From: RGIG995 sp045603745
Lineage (GTDB): Bacteria > Bacillota > Clostridia > Oscillospirales > UBA644
Assembly (NCBI GenBank): GCA_045603745.1
Contig: JAZUMQ010000030.1
Span: 1-21,926 of the forward strand
Direction: 5' to 3'
Length of the DNA stretch: 21,926 bases
A program made the translations under genes and the position numbers. A model generated the notes under the pieces. That model did no database searches and was not told the DNA's origin. It saw only the letters and a list, made by a program, of their open reading frames with translations. Position 1 is the stretch's first letter, and each line of letters begins with the position of its first letter. This document shows, in pieces, positions 8,201-15,368 of this stretch.

Positions 8201-8229
8201 TTGACAAAAGGGGGATTTGGTGCTATAAT
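8201..8229 (+). promoter_or_regulatory. Strong promoter of the thrC-thrB operon
   Basis: TTGACA (8201-8206), a 17-base spacer, then TATAAT (8224-8229), with TG at 8221-8222 making an extended -10. Both hexamers match the consensus perfectly. The leader to the thrC ATG is only about 40 bases, too short for a T-box or peptide attenuator, and no operator palindrome is seen, so expression appears constitutive. Confidence 0.92.
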
Positions 8230-8275
8230 GATATATTATTTAAGGAAGATACGAAACCTATCGAAGGAGTTTGTT

Positions 8276-9748
8276 ATGTTATATCAAAGCACCCGATCCA
8301 ATCACACCGTAAATTCTCTGGAAGCCATTTTGCAGGGGATTGCCCCCGACGGCGGATTGTATTTGCCCGTCGATCTGGCGTCCATGAAGGTTCTGCCTCA
8401 AGATTTGGCGGACAAATCCTTTGAAGAAATGGCGGCAATTATTTTGCGTACCCTTTTTGATGAATTTACTGAGGCTGAAATGGCGGAAATGGTTCATCGT
8501 GCCTACGGCGGAAAATTTGAAACGGAAGACGTGACCCCCACCGTCAAGGTCGGACAAGATTACGTGTTGGAATTGTTCCGCGGCCCCACCTCTGCTTTTA
8601 AAGACGTGGCGCTTTCCATGTTGCCTGTTTTGATTACCGAAGCGAAGAAAAAGCTTGGCATTACTGAAAAAATCATGATCCTCACCGCCACCAGCGGAGA
8701 TACCGGAAAAGCCGCGCTGGAAGGATTCCACGACGTAGACGGTACCGGAATTATCGTATTTTACCCCAACGGCGGGGTTTCCGCGGTGCAAAAGGCACAG
8801 ATGGTTACCCAGGAAGGGAACAACGTCATCGTCTGCGCCATTGACGGTAATTTCGACGATGCCCAGACAGGGGTTAAAAATACCTTTGCCGCCTGTGCGG
8901 AGAAAGATCTGAAACAATACGGCGTGATGCTTTCCAGTGCCAACTCCATCAACATCGGACGATTGGCGCCCCAAATCGTGTATTATTATAAATCCTATTG
9001 CGATCTGGTCGCCGCCGGAGAGATTTCCATGGGGGATTCGGTGAATTTCGTGGTTCCCACCGGAAACTTCGGGGATATTTTAGCGGGATATTTCGCCAAA
9101 TGCTTGGGGCTTCCCGTAAACAAATTGGTCTGTGCGTCCAATCAGAATGACGTTTTGACGGAATTCTTGAATACCGGGCATTACGATCGCCGTCGAGTTT
9201 TCCACCGTACCAATTCGCCGTCCATGGATATTTTGGTTTCCAGCAATTTGGAGCGTATGTTGTATCTGGCATCGGGGGGAGACCATCAGAAAATTGCCGG
9301 ATATATGAAAGAATTAAACGAAGTCGGGGAATACACCGTGGACACGGAACTTCTGACTGTGTTGAAAGAGGTCTTCTACGCCGGCTGTTGTTCGGAAGAA
9401 CAGACCCTTGTGACCATCGGAAAAACCTACGAGACCTACGGCTATCTCTGTGATACCCATACCGCAGTTGCCGTGGACGTTGCCGGACAGTTTAAGGAAG
9501 ACAAACCGGAAGGCGCGGTTATTATTCTTTCCACTGCGTCTCCTTACAAATTCCCTGTTGCGGTTCTGACCGCCTTGGGGGATCTCCCTGACGAAGATGA
9601 ATTTCGCGTGATGGAACAGCTGCAGCAAGCGACGAACGTTCCCATTCCCGACGGACTTGCGGGATTGAAAGAAAAAACCGTTCGTCATACCGACGTGATT
9701 GACAAAAATTCCATTCTTGATTACGTATTAAAGAAGGTAGAAGCATGA
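8276..9748 (+). CDS. thrC: Threonine synthase
   Basis: 490 residues from ATG 8276, which has AAGGAG at 8264-8269. The longer in-frame opening at TTG 8201 begins on the -35 box itself and so cannot be the start. It is a fold-type II PLP enzyme converting O-phospho-L-homoserine and water to threonine and phosphate. It has the N-terminal YQSTRSNH...IAPDGGLYLP signature, the PLP lysine Lys109 in FRGPTSAFKD, the phosphate-binding TSGDTGKAALEGF loop, and PTGNFGDILAGY. Length and the DGGLY opening fit the longer E. coli/fungal-like class. Its stop overlaps the thrB start by four bases (ATGA), so the two are translationally coupled. No homoserine dehydrogenase is in the window. Confidence 0.96.
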   Translation: MLYQSTRSNHTVNSLEAILQGIAPDGGLYLPVDLASMKVLPQDLADKSFEEMAAIILRTLFDEFTEAEMAEMVHRAYGGKFETEDVTPTVKVGQDYVLELFRGPTSAFKDVALSMLPVLITEAKKKLGITEKIMILTATSGDTGKAALEGFHDVDGTGIIVFYPNGGVSAVQKAQMVTQEGNNVIVCAIDGNFDDAQTGVKNTFAACAEKDLKQYGVMLSSANSINIGRLAPQIVYYYKSYCDLVAAGEISMGDSVNFVVPTGNFGDILAGYFAKCLGLPVNKLVCASNQNDVLTEFLNTGHYDRRRVFHRTNSPSMDILVSSNLERMLYLASGGDHQKIAGYMKELNEVGEYTVDTELLTVLKEVFYAGCCSEEQTLVTIGKTYETYGYLCDTHTAVAVDVAGQFKEDKPEGAVIILSTASPYKFPVAVLTALGDLPDEDEFRVMEQLQQATNVPIPDGLAGLKEKTVRHTDVIDKNSILDYVLKKVEA

Positions 9749-10635
9749 AACGTATTGTCCGCGTCCCGGCGACCACTGCAAATTTAGGCCCCGGATTCGA
9801 CTCTTTCGGGTGCGCCTTGGGGTTGTATAATACCTACACCTTTGAGGCGATCGAGGAAGGATTGGAAATTACCGGTTGTGCCGAAAAATATTGCAATCCG
9901 AAGAATCTTTCGGTTCGTGCCTACGAATTGACTCTGAAAGAAGCGGGCGTTCCTTATACCGGGCTTCGTATGGAAATGTTAGAGACTCAAGTTCCGGTTT
10001 CCCGGGGGCTTGGTTCTTCCGCCGCCATGATCGTTGCCGGAGTCGTTGCCGCCAACGCCGAGGCGGGGTATCCCTTTGATAACCGGAAAATGTTGGAGAT
10101 CGCAACCCAAATTGAGGGGCACCCGGACAATCTCGCGCCCGCATTTTACGGTGGATTGACCGCATCTATGATGAATGATGGGATCCCCGATACGGTTACG
10201 TATAAAATGGCGGAAGGGCTTCGGTTTGTGGTCTGCATTCCTACCTTTGAATTGCCTACGGCGAAAGCTCGCAAAGCTTTACCGGAAACCTATTCCCGGG
10301 CTGATGCAGTCTATAATCTCTCTCACGGAGCCGTTCTTTTGAAAGCTTTGGAGACAGGAGATAAACCGGTGATTTCCCGGGCGCTGAACGACCGTCTCCA
10401 TCAACCCTACCGATTCTCTTTAATTCCGGAATATGAGACGGTGCGTCGCATTGCTTTGGAATCGGGCGCTATTGCCTTCTGTATCAGCGGTGCCGGCCCC
10501 ACCCTGTTGGCATTGACCGACGACCGGAACTTCGCCGGCCGCCTTTCTGCCCGCCTTTCCAAAGAGACGAGAAAAGGTTGGAAAGTCCTTTCCCCCGAAA
10601 TCGACCGCCACGGAGCAATGGTGACGGAAGAGTAA
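9745..10635 (+). CDS. thrB: Homoserine kinase
   Basis: 296 residues, a GHMP-family kinase that uses ATP to phosphorylate L-homoserine, supplying the substrate of the upstream enzyme. Motif 1 is VPATTANLGPGFDSFG (residues 7-22), motif 2 is the ATP loop PVSRGLGSSAA (84-94), and motif 3 is ISGAGPTLLAL near the C-terminus. EGHPDNLAPAFYGG, typical of homoserine kinases, is also present. The ATG overlaps the thrC stop by four bases, with AGAAGG upstream as ribosome site. It is the last gene of the operon; hairpins follow immediately. Confidence 0.96.
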   Translation: MKRIVRVPATTANLGPGFDSFGCALGLYNTYTFEAIEEGLEITGCAEKYCNPKNLSVRAYELTLKEAGVPYTGLRMEMLETQVPVSRGLGSSAAMIVAGVVAANAEAGYPFDNRKMLEIATQIEGHPDNLAPAFYGGLTASMMNDGIPDTVTYKMAEGLRFVVCIPTFELPTAKARKALPETYSRADAVYNLSHGAVLLKALETGDKPVISRALNDRLHQPYRFSLIPEYETVRRIALESGAIAFCISGAGPTLLALTDDRNFAGRLSARLSKETRKGWKVLSPEIDRHGAMVTEE

Positions 10636-10636
10636 C

Positions 10637-10688
10637 AGCTTGGAAGTATATATAAGATCAGGCTTGGAAGTCATTTGACTTCCAAGCT
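10637..10688. terminator. thrB terminator region with competing hairpin arms
   Basis: GCTTGGAAGTCA (10662-10673) pairs perfectly with TGACTTCCAAGC (10676-10687). A second left arm, AGCTTGGAAGT (10637-10647), starts two bases after the thrB stop and could pair with ACTTCCAAGCT (10678-10688) instead. The T-run is short (TTT), so termination may be weak. Confidence 0.65.
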
Positions 10689-10700
10689 TTCGACAGTTTA

Positions 10701-10723
10701 GGACATAAAAATTTTTTATGTCC
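10701..10723. repeat. Palindrome between convergent genes
   Basis: GGACATAAAA (10701-10710) and TTTTATGTCC (10714-10723) form a 10-base-pair inverted repeat with a 3-base centre. It lies between thrB and the convergent dehydrogenase gene and could be a weak terminator for either. The rest of 10636-10816 is AT-rich and shows no gene. Confidence 0.6.
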
Positions 10724-10816
10724 GTTCATTATTGTTGATCTTTTGATGTGTTTTACAATATTGTTTTATTTCCGCTTGTTATTACGGGATTTATTTATAC
10801 TTTTGTGTGCTTATTT

Positions 10817-11986
10817 TTACCAATTGGTATTCCATCTGTCTTTATAAGCTTCCTGAAGCCTCTCACGCTCATTTTTAGAAACAACGTGATCACTGTTTTG
10901 GATCTTTTCGGCAAGCAAACGCTCAAAAAGTCCGTCATCCATCGGCAGCTCTATCTCCTTCTGTGTCCACGAGGAAAGATAAGCGGCATTGCAAAGCGTT
11001 ATTTCATTGATCGCATCGTAGCCGGGTGAAACAAGAGGCTCGCCTCTCAGAATATGTGCCGCAAAGTTCTTGAGCACATTTACATGGCCATTGTATTTTT
11101 CGTCAGCATACTCCTCGACTGTAATAGGGTTTGGAGTTCCGTTCGGAGCGTAGCGATATTCGGTCTCATCAAGTGCCGTTTTACTATGTATCATCTTGCC
11201 CGCTTCAATTACAAGCTTTCCCTTCGACCCCGAGATCTCAAGTCTGTTTGTGCCGGGATATTCTCCTGTAGTTGTAATAAACGTCGCAATCGCGCCATTG
11301 GGATATGTCCCAATTATGGTGGCGTCATCCTCAACCTCGATCTCGTGGTACTTTCCTATATCGCACTTTGCGTATATTTTTGCGGGCATTCCGCAGATCC
11401 ATTGCCCCAGGTCAAGATTGTGAGGAGCTTGATTCATAAGGACTCCGCCGCCTTCCCCCGACCAGCTTGCTCTCCAGCTGCCTGAATCGTAGTAGGCTTT
11501 GTTTCTATACCAATTTGTAATTATCCACACTACTCTTTTAAGTTCGCCAAGCTCACCCGAAGCCATTATCTCTCGCGCGCGAGCGAAAAGCTTATTGGTT
11601 CTCTGATTGAACATTATCGCGAACGCTTTACCGCTTTTTCTTGCAGCGTCCATCATTTCACGAACCGACGAGCAGGTAACTCCTCCGGGTTTTTCGGTCA
11701 GCACGTGAAGTCCGTACGAGAACGCCTTGATCGCGATCGGTGGGTGGAAATAATGGGGTGTGGACACTATTACGGCTTCACACAGACCGCTTTTCATCAT
11801 TTCTTCCGCGTTCTCAAACACGGGGACGTCGGGATAATGCATTCTCAACTCATTTGCTCGCTTCTCGTCATTATCGCAAAGTGCCGCAAGTGTCATTTCG
11901 GGAACCTTACCCGAATATATAGAGGAAGCATGGGCAGAGCCTATATTTCCTATTCCGATTATTCCTATCTTCAATGTTTTTTTCAT
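10817..11986 (-). CDS. Gfo/Idh/MocA-family NAD(P)-dependent sugar dehydrogenase (copy A)
   Basis: 389 residues. ATG 11986 has GAGGAG 9-14 bases upstream. The N-terminal Rossmann fold carries IGIIGIGNIGSAH (residues 7-19). The catalytic-lysine motif is EKPGG (98-102). The C-terminal alpha/beta domain has SGEGGGVLMNQAPHNLDLG and WICGMP, with the conserved His of the family's active site in 'NQAPHNLDL'. Such enzymes oxidise or epimerise cyclic sugars, inositols or sugar acids using a bound nicotinamide cofactor; the substrate is not readable here. It closely resembles the next upstream gene, sharing QRTN, SGEGGGVL, WICGMP, IEVEDD and FITTTG, so the pair are paralogues. It is separated from that gene by 190 bases holding a hairpin and a promoter, so it is probably transcribed on its own as well. 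Confidence 0.88.
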   Translation of the reverse strand: MKKTLKIGIIGIGNIGSAHASSIYSGKVPEMTLAALCDNDEKRANELRMHYPDVPVFENAEEMMKSGLCEAVIVSTPHYFHPPIAIKAFSYGLHVLTEKPGGVTCSSVREMMDAARKSGKAFAIMFNQRTNKLFARAREIMASGELGELKRVVWIITNWYRNKAYYDSGSWRASWSGEGGGVLMNQAPHNLDLGQWICGMPAKIYAKCDIGKYHEIEVEDDATIIGTYPNGAIATFITTTGEYPGTNRLEISGSKGKLVIEAGKMIHSKTALDETEYRYAPNGTPNPITVEEYADEKYNGHVNVLKNFAAHILRGEPLVSPGYDAINEITLCNAAYLSSWTQKEIELPMDDGLFERLLAEKIQNSDHVVSKNERERLQEAYKDRWNTNW

Positions 11987-12027
11987 TATATTGTTCTCTC
12001 CTCTTGCTCGGATATTTAAGCAACTAC

Positions 12028-12110
12028 ATTATACCGCAAGTATTTGCAATTGGAATTGCAAAAAGAGGGGCAAGACATTGCAAAAACTGTTTTATTATTC
12101 GCAAAAACTA
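12028..12110 (-). promoter_or_regulatory. Promoter with operator-like repeats upstream of dehydrogenase A
   Basis: On the minus strand a TATAAT -10 is at 12028-12033. The -35 position (about 12051-12056) is poor and lies inside a perfect inverted repeat, TTTGCAATT (12043-12051) / AATTGCAAA (12054-12062). Three direct copies of T(T/C)GCAAAAA start at 12056, 12078 and 12099, that is 22 and 21 bases apart, about two helical turns. A weak -35 with phased direct repeats suggests an activator of AraC type. No regulator gene is in the window. Confidence 0.6.
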
Positions 12111-12111
12111 T

Positions 12112-12149
12112 GCGGCATCGCCGCGGACGCGCGTCCGTAGCGATGCCGC
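12112..12149 (-). terminator. GC-rich hairpin after dehydrogenase B
   Basis: GCGGCATCGC (12112-12121) pairs with GCGATGCCGC (12140-12149) around an inner CGGAC/GTCCG stem. On the minus strand it is followed by TAGTTTTTGC, an interrupted T-run. It probably reduces read-through from the three upstream genes into dehydrogenase A. Confidence 0.65.
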
Positions 12150-12176
12150 GGTTTTAAAAAGGATCGTGAAATTCTT

Positions 12177-13358
12177 TTATTTTACCTTGGAGCCGTATGT
12201 ATCGGAAAGGTCAGCGGGTCCGGCGTTATTTGTAACTACCTTACGAACGGAGGTATCGATGCGCTTCTGAAGCTCATTATAGTACAGCTCGTGATCGAAG
12301 TTTGGTACATCGATGGTCTTGCCTGTCCAAGCCGAAAGGTGCATAGAGTTGGAGATAGTAAGTCCGTTGATACCCTCAATCCCGTCAGCGATCAGAGGGG
12401 TGCCGCGAAGGATCTTGCCCGCGAAAGCGTTAAGAACGCCAACGTGCTGAGGATTCTCTTCATCGGTCTCAACGTCGCAGACGGTCATGGAAGGTTTCGC
12501 GAACATTTTTGTGTTGGTCTTCGAGAATTCGGGCTCGGAGATGTCGGACTTCCACATCTTCAGCGTCTTTCCGTCCTCCGCTACGATCTTACCCTTCTCG
12601 CAGCAGATCTCGAAACGGTTCGTGCCAGGGCAGTCGCCGGTGGTGGTGATGAAAGTACCCGTGGCACCGTTAGCGTACTCCACATAAGCGGTAACGTCGT
12701 CCTCGACCTCGATGTTGTGCCACTTCCCGAAGTGGAGGTAAGCTGTGATCTTTACGGGCATTCCGCAAATCCACTGCCAGAGGTCAATATTGTGGGGACA
12801 CTGGTTGAGAAGGACTCCGCCGCCCTCGCCTGACCATGTTGCTCTCCAGTCCCCCGAATCGTAGTATGCCTGGGGACGGTACCAGTCGGTGATGATCCAG
12901 CTCGTACGTCTGATCGCGCCAAGCTCTCCTCTCTTGATGATCTCACGCATCTTTCTGTAGATGCAATTGGTCCTCTGGTTCATCATAATACCAAAAACAA
13001 CGTCGTTTTCAGCAGCGCAAGCGTTCATTTCGAGTACCTGCTTTGTGTAAACGCCGGCAGGCTTCTCGATCATAACGTGCAGACCCTTCTGCATCGCCAT
13101 AATAGCGTAGGTGGGGTGGTCGTAGTGAGGAACAGCAACTAGGATCGCGTCAACGAGTCCGCTGTCCATCATCTTCTCAGCGTCGTCAAAGGTAGCAACC
13201 GTGGGGATCTCTCCCTTTGCCCAATCAAGGCGGTCAGCCTTAAGGTCACATACCGCGGTGATCTCGATTTCGGGCATCTTCCTCGCGAGCCAGTTTTTGG
13301 TGTGAGTAGTACCCATATTACCAAGGCCGATTATCCCAAGTCTTATTTTATCAGCCAT
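12177..13358 (-). CDS. Gfo/Idh/MocA-family NAD(P)-dependent sugar dehydrogenase (copy B)
   Basis: 393 residues. ATG 13358 has AAAGGAAG 9-16 bases upstream. Rossmann motif GIIGLGNMGTTH (residues 8-19), catalytic EKPAG (98-102), and C-terminal motifs SGEGGGVLLNQCPHNIDLW, WICGMPVKI and NIEVEDDVTAYVEY. It is a soluble cytoplasmic oxidoreductase acting on a sugar, inositol or derivative. It lies 37 bases downstream of the 252-residue isomerase-like gene, in the same operon. Pairing of Gfo/Idh/MocA enzymes with TIM-barrel isomerases is typical of inositol, keto-sugar or glycoside breakdown by oxidation at C3. Codon use (AAG, GAG, AGA, CTT and ATC frequent; TTG rare) differs from thrC, which favours GAA, CGT/CGC and TTG. 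Confidence 0.9.
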   Translation of the reverse strand: MADKIRLGIIGLGNMGTTHTKNWLARKMPEIEITAVCDLKADRLDWAKGEIPTVATFDDAEKMMDSGLVDAILVAVPHYDHPTYAIMAMQKGLHVMIEKPAGVYTKQVLEMNACAAENDVVFGIMMNQRTNCIYRKMREIIKRGELGAIRRTSWIITDWYRPQAYYDSGDWRATWSGEGGGVLLNQCPHNIDLWQWICGMPVKITAYLHFGKWHNIEVEDDVTAYVEYANGATGTFITTTGDCPGTNRFEICCEKGKIVAEDGKTLKMWKSDISEPEFSKTNTKMFAKPSMTVCDVETDEENPQHVGVLNAFAGKILRGTPLIADGIEGINGLTISNSMHLSAWTGKTIDVPNFDHELYYNELQKRIDTSVRKVVTNNAGPADLSDTYGSKVK

Positions 13359-13395
13359 TTTCTTTTCTTCCTTTCGTTATTTATAAAGATCTTTA

Positions 13396-14154
13396 TTAGT
13401 TGAGCCCGAGTGACTTAAGATAGTCGTAGCTCTTCTTGAGGCAATCGAAGGGATCTTCCTCGTAGCAGCTATCCTGCTCGACCAGCATATACTCAACACC
13501 CGATTTGCCAGCAACGTCGATTATGCGCTCAAAGTTAAGGTTCCCGTAGCCAACGGGAGCCATTCTCTGCTCTTGGTTTACGATGCAAAGGTCCTTCAGG
13601 TGGATGCACTCAACTCTTCCGCTAAGCTTTTCGAGCCAAGCCGCGGGGTCAGCTCCGCCGAATTGTGCCCAATACGTATCAAATGTGAATCCCATCTCGT
13701 CCCACGCAAAATCCTCCATAAGATGCTCCATTACGAGTCTGCCGTCAGCCATACGGGCAAACTCTCCGTGGTGGTTGTGGAAGAAGAACTTGTGTCCGTT
13801 GTCGGCGATAACACGGGCAGCGGGCTTGAATTTCTTTACAAAGTTCTCGTAGTTCTCCTCGGTGATCTCGCAGCCCATTCCTCCGATACCGATACAACGG
13901 CAATTGAAAATATCGTGATCGCGGCAGACCTTAAGCGTGTCCTCCACTATCTTCTTGGGGTGGATATGCGTGATAACGCACTTGAGTCCATTGGCGTCAA
14001 GCTGTTCCTTCAGCCACTGAGCCTCATAATTGCAAGTACCCGATACCTGAACGGTGGTGTATCCTATGTCGGCTACCTTTTTTAAAGTCTCACTGAAGTC
14101 CTCAAGGGTCTTAGTGAAATCGTGTACTGTGTATAATTGCGCACCTATCTTCAT
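13396..14154 (-). CDS. Sugar phosphate isomerase/epimerase-like TIM barrel (252 aa)
   Basis: 252 residues of the xylose isomerase-like TIM barrel / AP endonuclease 2 superfamily. ATG 14154 has AAAGGAG upstream. The start MKIGAQLYTVHD is typical of the sugar isomerase group. Likely divalent-metal and substrate residues are in FFHNHHGEF (125-132), FTFDTYW with Asp159, CIHLKD with His185 and MLVEQD with Glu226. Members isomerise or epimerise keto-sugars or inosose, or eliminate from 3-keto-glycosides; the substrate cannot be read. The stop is 37 bases before dehydrogenase B and the start 27 bases after the 279-residue partner, so the three form one transcription unit. Confidence 0.88.
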   Translation of the reverse strand: MKIGAQLYTVHDFTKTLEDFSETLKKVADIGYTTVQVSGTCNYEAQWLKEQLDANGLKCVITHIHPKKIVEDTLKVCRDHDIFNCRCIGIGGMGCEITEENYENFVKKFKPAARVIADNGHKFFFHNHHGEFARMADGRLVMEHLMEDFAWDEMGFTFDTYWAQFGGADPAAWLEKLSGRVECIHLKDLCIVNQEQRMAPVGYGNLNFERIIDVAGKSGVEYMLVEQDSCYEEDPFDCLKKSYDYLKSLGLN

Positions 14155-14181
14155 AATACCTGCTCCTTTGTTAAGTTATTT

Positions 14182-15021
14182 TTATATGTTGGCGAGTATC
14201 TCACGAAGGGCGCTTGCAGCGGCATCGAAGGACTCATCAGTGTTTTTATAGTTGGATACTCCGTGCTTTATGGATATTCCGTTCTCAAGCCCCGCAAGAC
14301 CCGTGAACGCGCTGAGGTGAGGCTCTAGGGTCATAACCTCGCCGCCGCGGGCGAGATAATCCTTCACGATAAAGGGAATGTTTCCGAGTCCCTTGCCCGC
14401 GGGAACGACTGTTCTGTCAGCCGCCGCGTCCTTAATGTGGAGGTATTCTACTCTGTCCTTAAGCGCCTCCCAAGCTATCTTGGTGTCAACGCCCGCCTGA
14501 ACAAAGTTTGCGGGATCGAAGATTGCCTTCATTTTAGGGAACTCACGAAGAATGTCAACACACGCCTCATACTGCTCACCGTAAATGTCTTTTTCGTTTT
14601 CGTGACAGAGAATGACGTGGTCGGGGGTGAGGGAGAGAAGCTTATCGAGTCCCTTCAGAGACTCCTCACGGTTCTTCTCCGCGGACCAATCGGCTACGGG
14701 ATAAAAGCTGAACATACGAATTCTCTTCGCCTCGAATATGTCGGTAAGCTCAAGAAGTCTCTTGTGATCATCATAGTGACCGTCAAGATCACCGTTAAGG
14801 GCGATCTTGCCGATGGGCGACCCCATAGAGAATACCGAAATGCCCTCGTCGTCAAGCGCCTTTTTTATTTCTTTTGCCTCGGGGACGGTAACGTCCTTTA
14901 TGTTCTTTCCATTCACGCCTCTGATCTCAAGGTGGGGGATACCGTTTCTCTTAAGTGCCGCGATCTGTCCCGAAAGCTGGCTTGACGCCTCATCGGCGAA
15001 CGCGCTGAGTCTGTAATTCAT
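14182..15021 (-). CDS. Sugar phosphate isomerase/epimerase-like TIM barrel (279 aa)
   Basis: 279 residues from ATG 15021, chosen because a perfect AGGAGG lies upstream. The frame stays open to 15228, but that extension reads through a broken upstream gene. It starts MNYRLSAFADEAS. Likely metal ligands are ILCHENEK (Glu141), AIFDPANF (Asp169), YLHIKDA (His195) and TLEPHL (Glu233), the usual E-D-H-E set of the xylose isomerase-like barrel. It is first of the cassette. No clear promoter is seen in 15022-15368, so the original promoter may have been lost or lies further up. It is only distantly like the other isomerase, so the pair are probably complementary and not recent duplicates. Confidence 0.87.
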   Translation of the reverse strand: MNYRLSAFADEASSQLSGQIAALKRNGIPHLEIRGVNGKNIKDVTVPEAKEIKKALDDEGISVFSMGSPIGKIALNGDLDGHYDDHKRLLELTDIFEAKRIRMFSFYPVADWSAEKNREESLKGLDKLLSLTPDHVILCHENEKDIYGEQYEACVDILREFPKMKAIFDPANFVQAGVDTKIAWEALKDRVEYLHIKDAAADRTVVPAGKGLGNIPFIVKDYLARGGEVMTLEPHLSAFTGLAGLENGISIKHGVSNYKNTDESFDAAASALREILANI

Positions 15022-15120
15022 ATGTATTTTCCTCCTAAAATTATTGGAAGCCACCCCTCGATTTCCGTCCTTTTTCGCTAATTTGCGAGTCCAGACCACC
15101 GAGCCGCGAAGCGCCACACA

Positions 15121-15363
15121 CATAGAGAAATACACTCCCTCTATGTAATAATTGATACCATAGAGCGAAGCGTTTATCGCTCCGATAAAAAAGCCGTAGC
15201 GATTAGCCTTGGCGATTATCATAAGCACAATGGAAGAAACAAGAGTCGGAAATATCTAAAAAAGCGTAAATCCCAGACTTCCCTCCCTCGCTCCGGTGGC
15301 AATGCTGATCACGTTATATAATCCAAGCGCTACTATCCAGCCTACGGAAAAAAGAAAGTCGTA
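15121..15363 (-). pseudogene. Remnant of a small multi-span membrane protein (possibly PnuC-like transporter)
   Basis: In one minus-strand frame the sequence reads as a hydrophobic membrane protein: SVGWIVALGLYNVISIA, then TLF, a TAG stop at 15256-15258, then IFPTLVSSIVLMIIAKANRYG, GAINASLYGINYY and EGVYFSM. The match continues in frame across the stop, so one point mutation (a Tyr codon would fit) likely killed it. No start codon is present on the left; the fragment begins six bases after the ABC transporter stop. After residue M at 15121 the frame turns into charged, non-membrane sequence, so the C-terminus looks replaced too. The 'AK.NRYG...LYGI.YY.EG.Y' pattern recalls nicotinamide riboside/NMN transporters of the PnuC type; that identity is tentative. 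No intact gene is seen in 15022-15368. Confidence 0.5.
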
Positions 15364-15368
15364 TTCCC

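Noticed and set aside
8201..8275. N-terminal extension of threonine synthase from TTG 8201
   Set aside because: It starts on the -35 hexamer of the operon promoter, and ATG 8276 has a good ribosome site and the family-typical N-terminus.
15120..15146. ACATAGAG/CTCTATGT inverted repeat as an operator for the sugar cassette
   Set aside because: It lies within the former coding sequence of the broken membrane-protein gene and has no promoter next to it, so it is probably chance.
15022..15228. N-terminal extension of the 279-residue isomerase
   Set aside because: The in-frame extension translates the broken membrane-protein gene; ATG 15021 follows a perfect AGGAGG.
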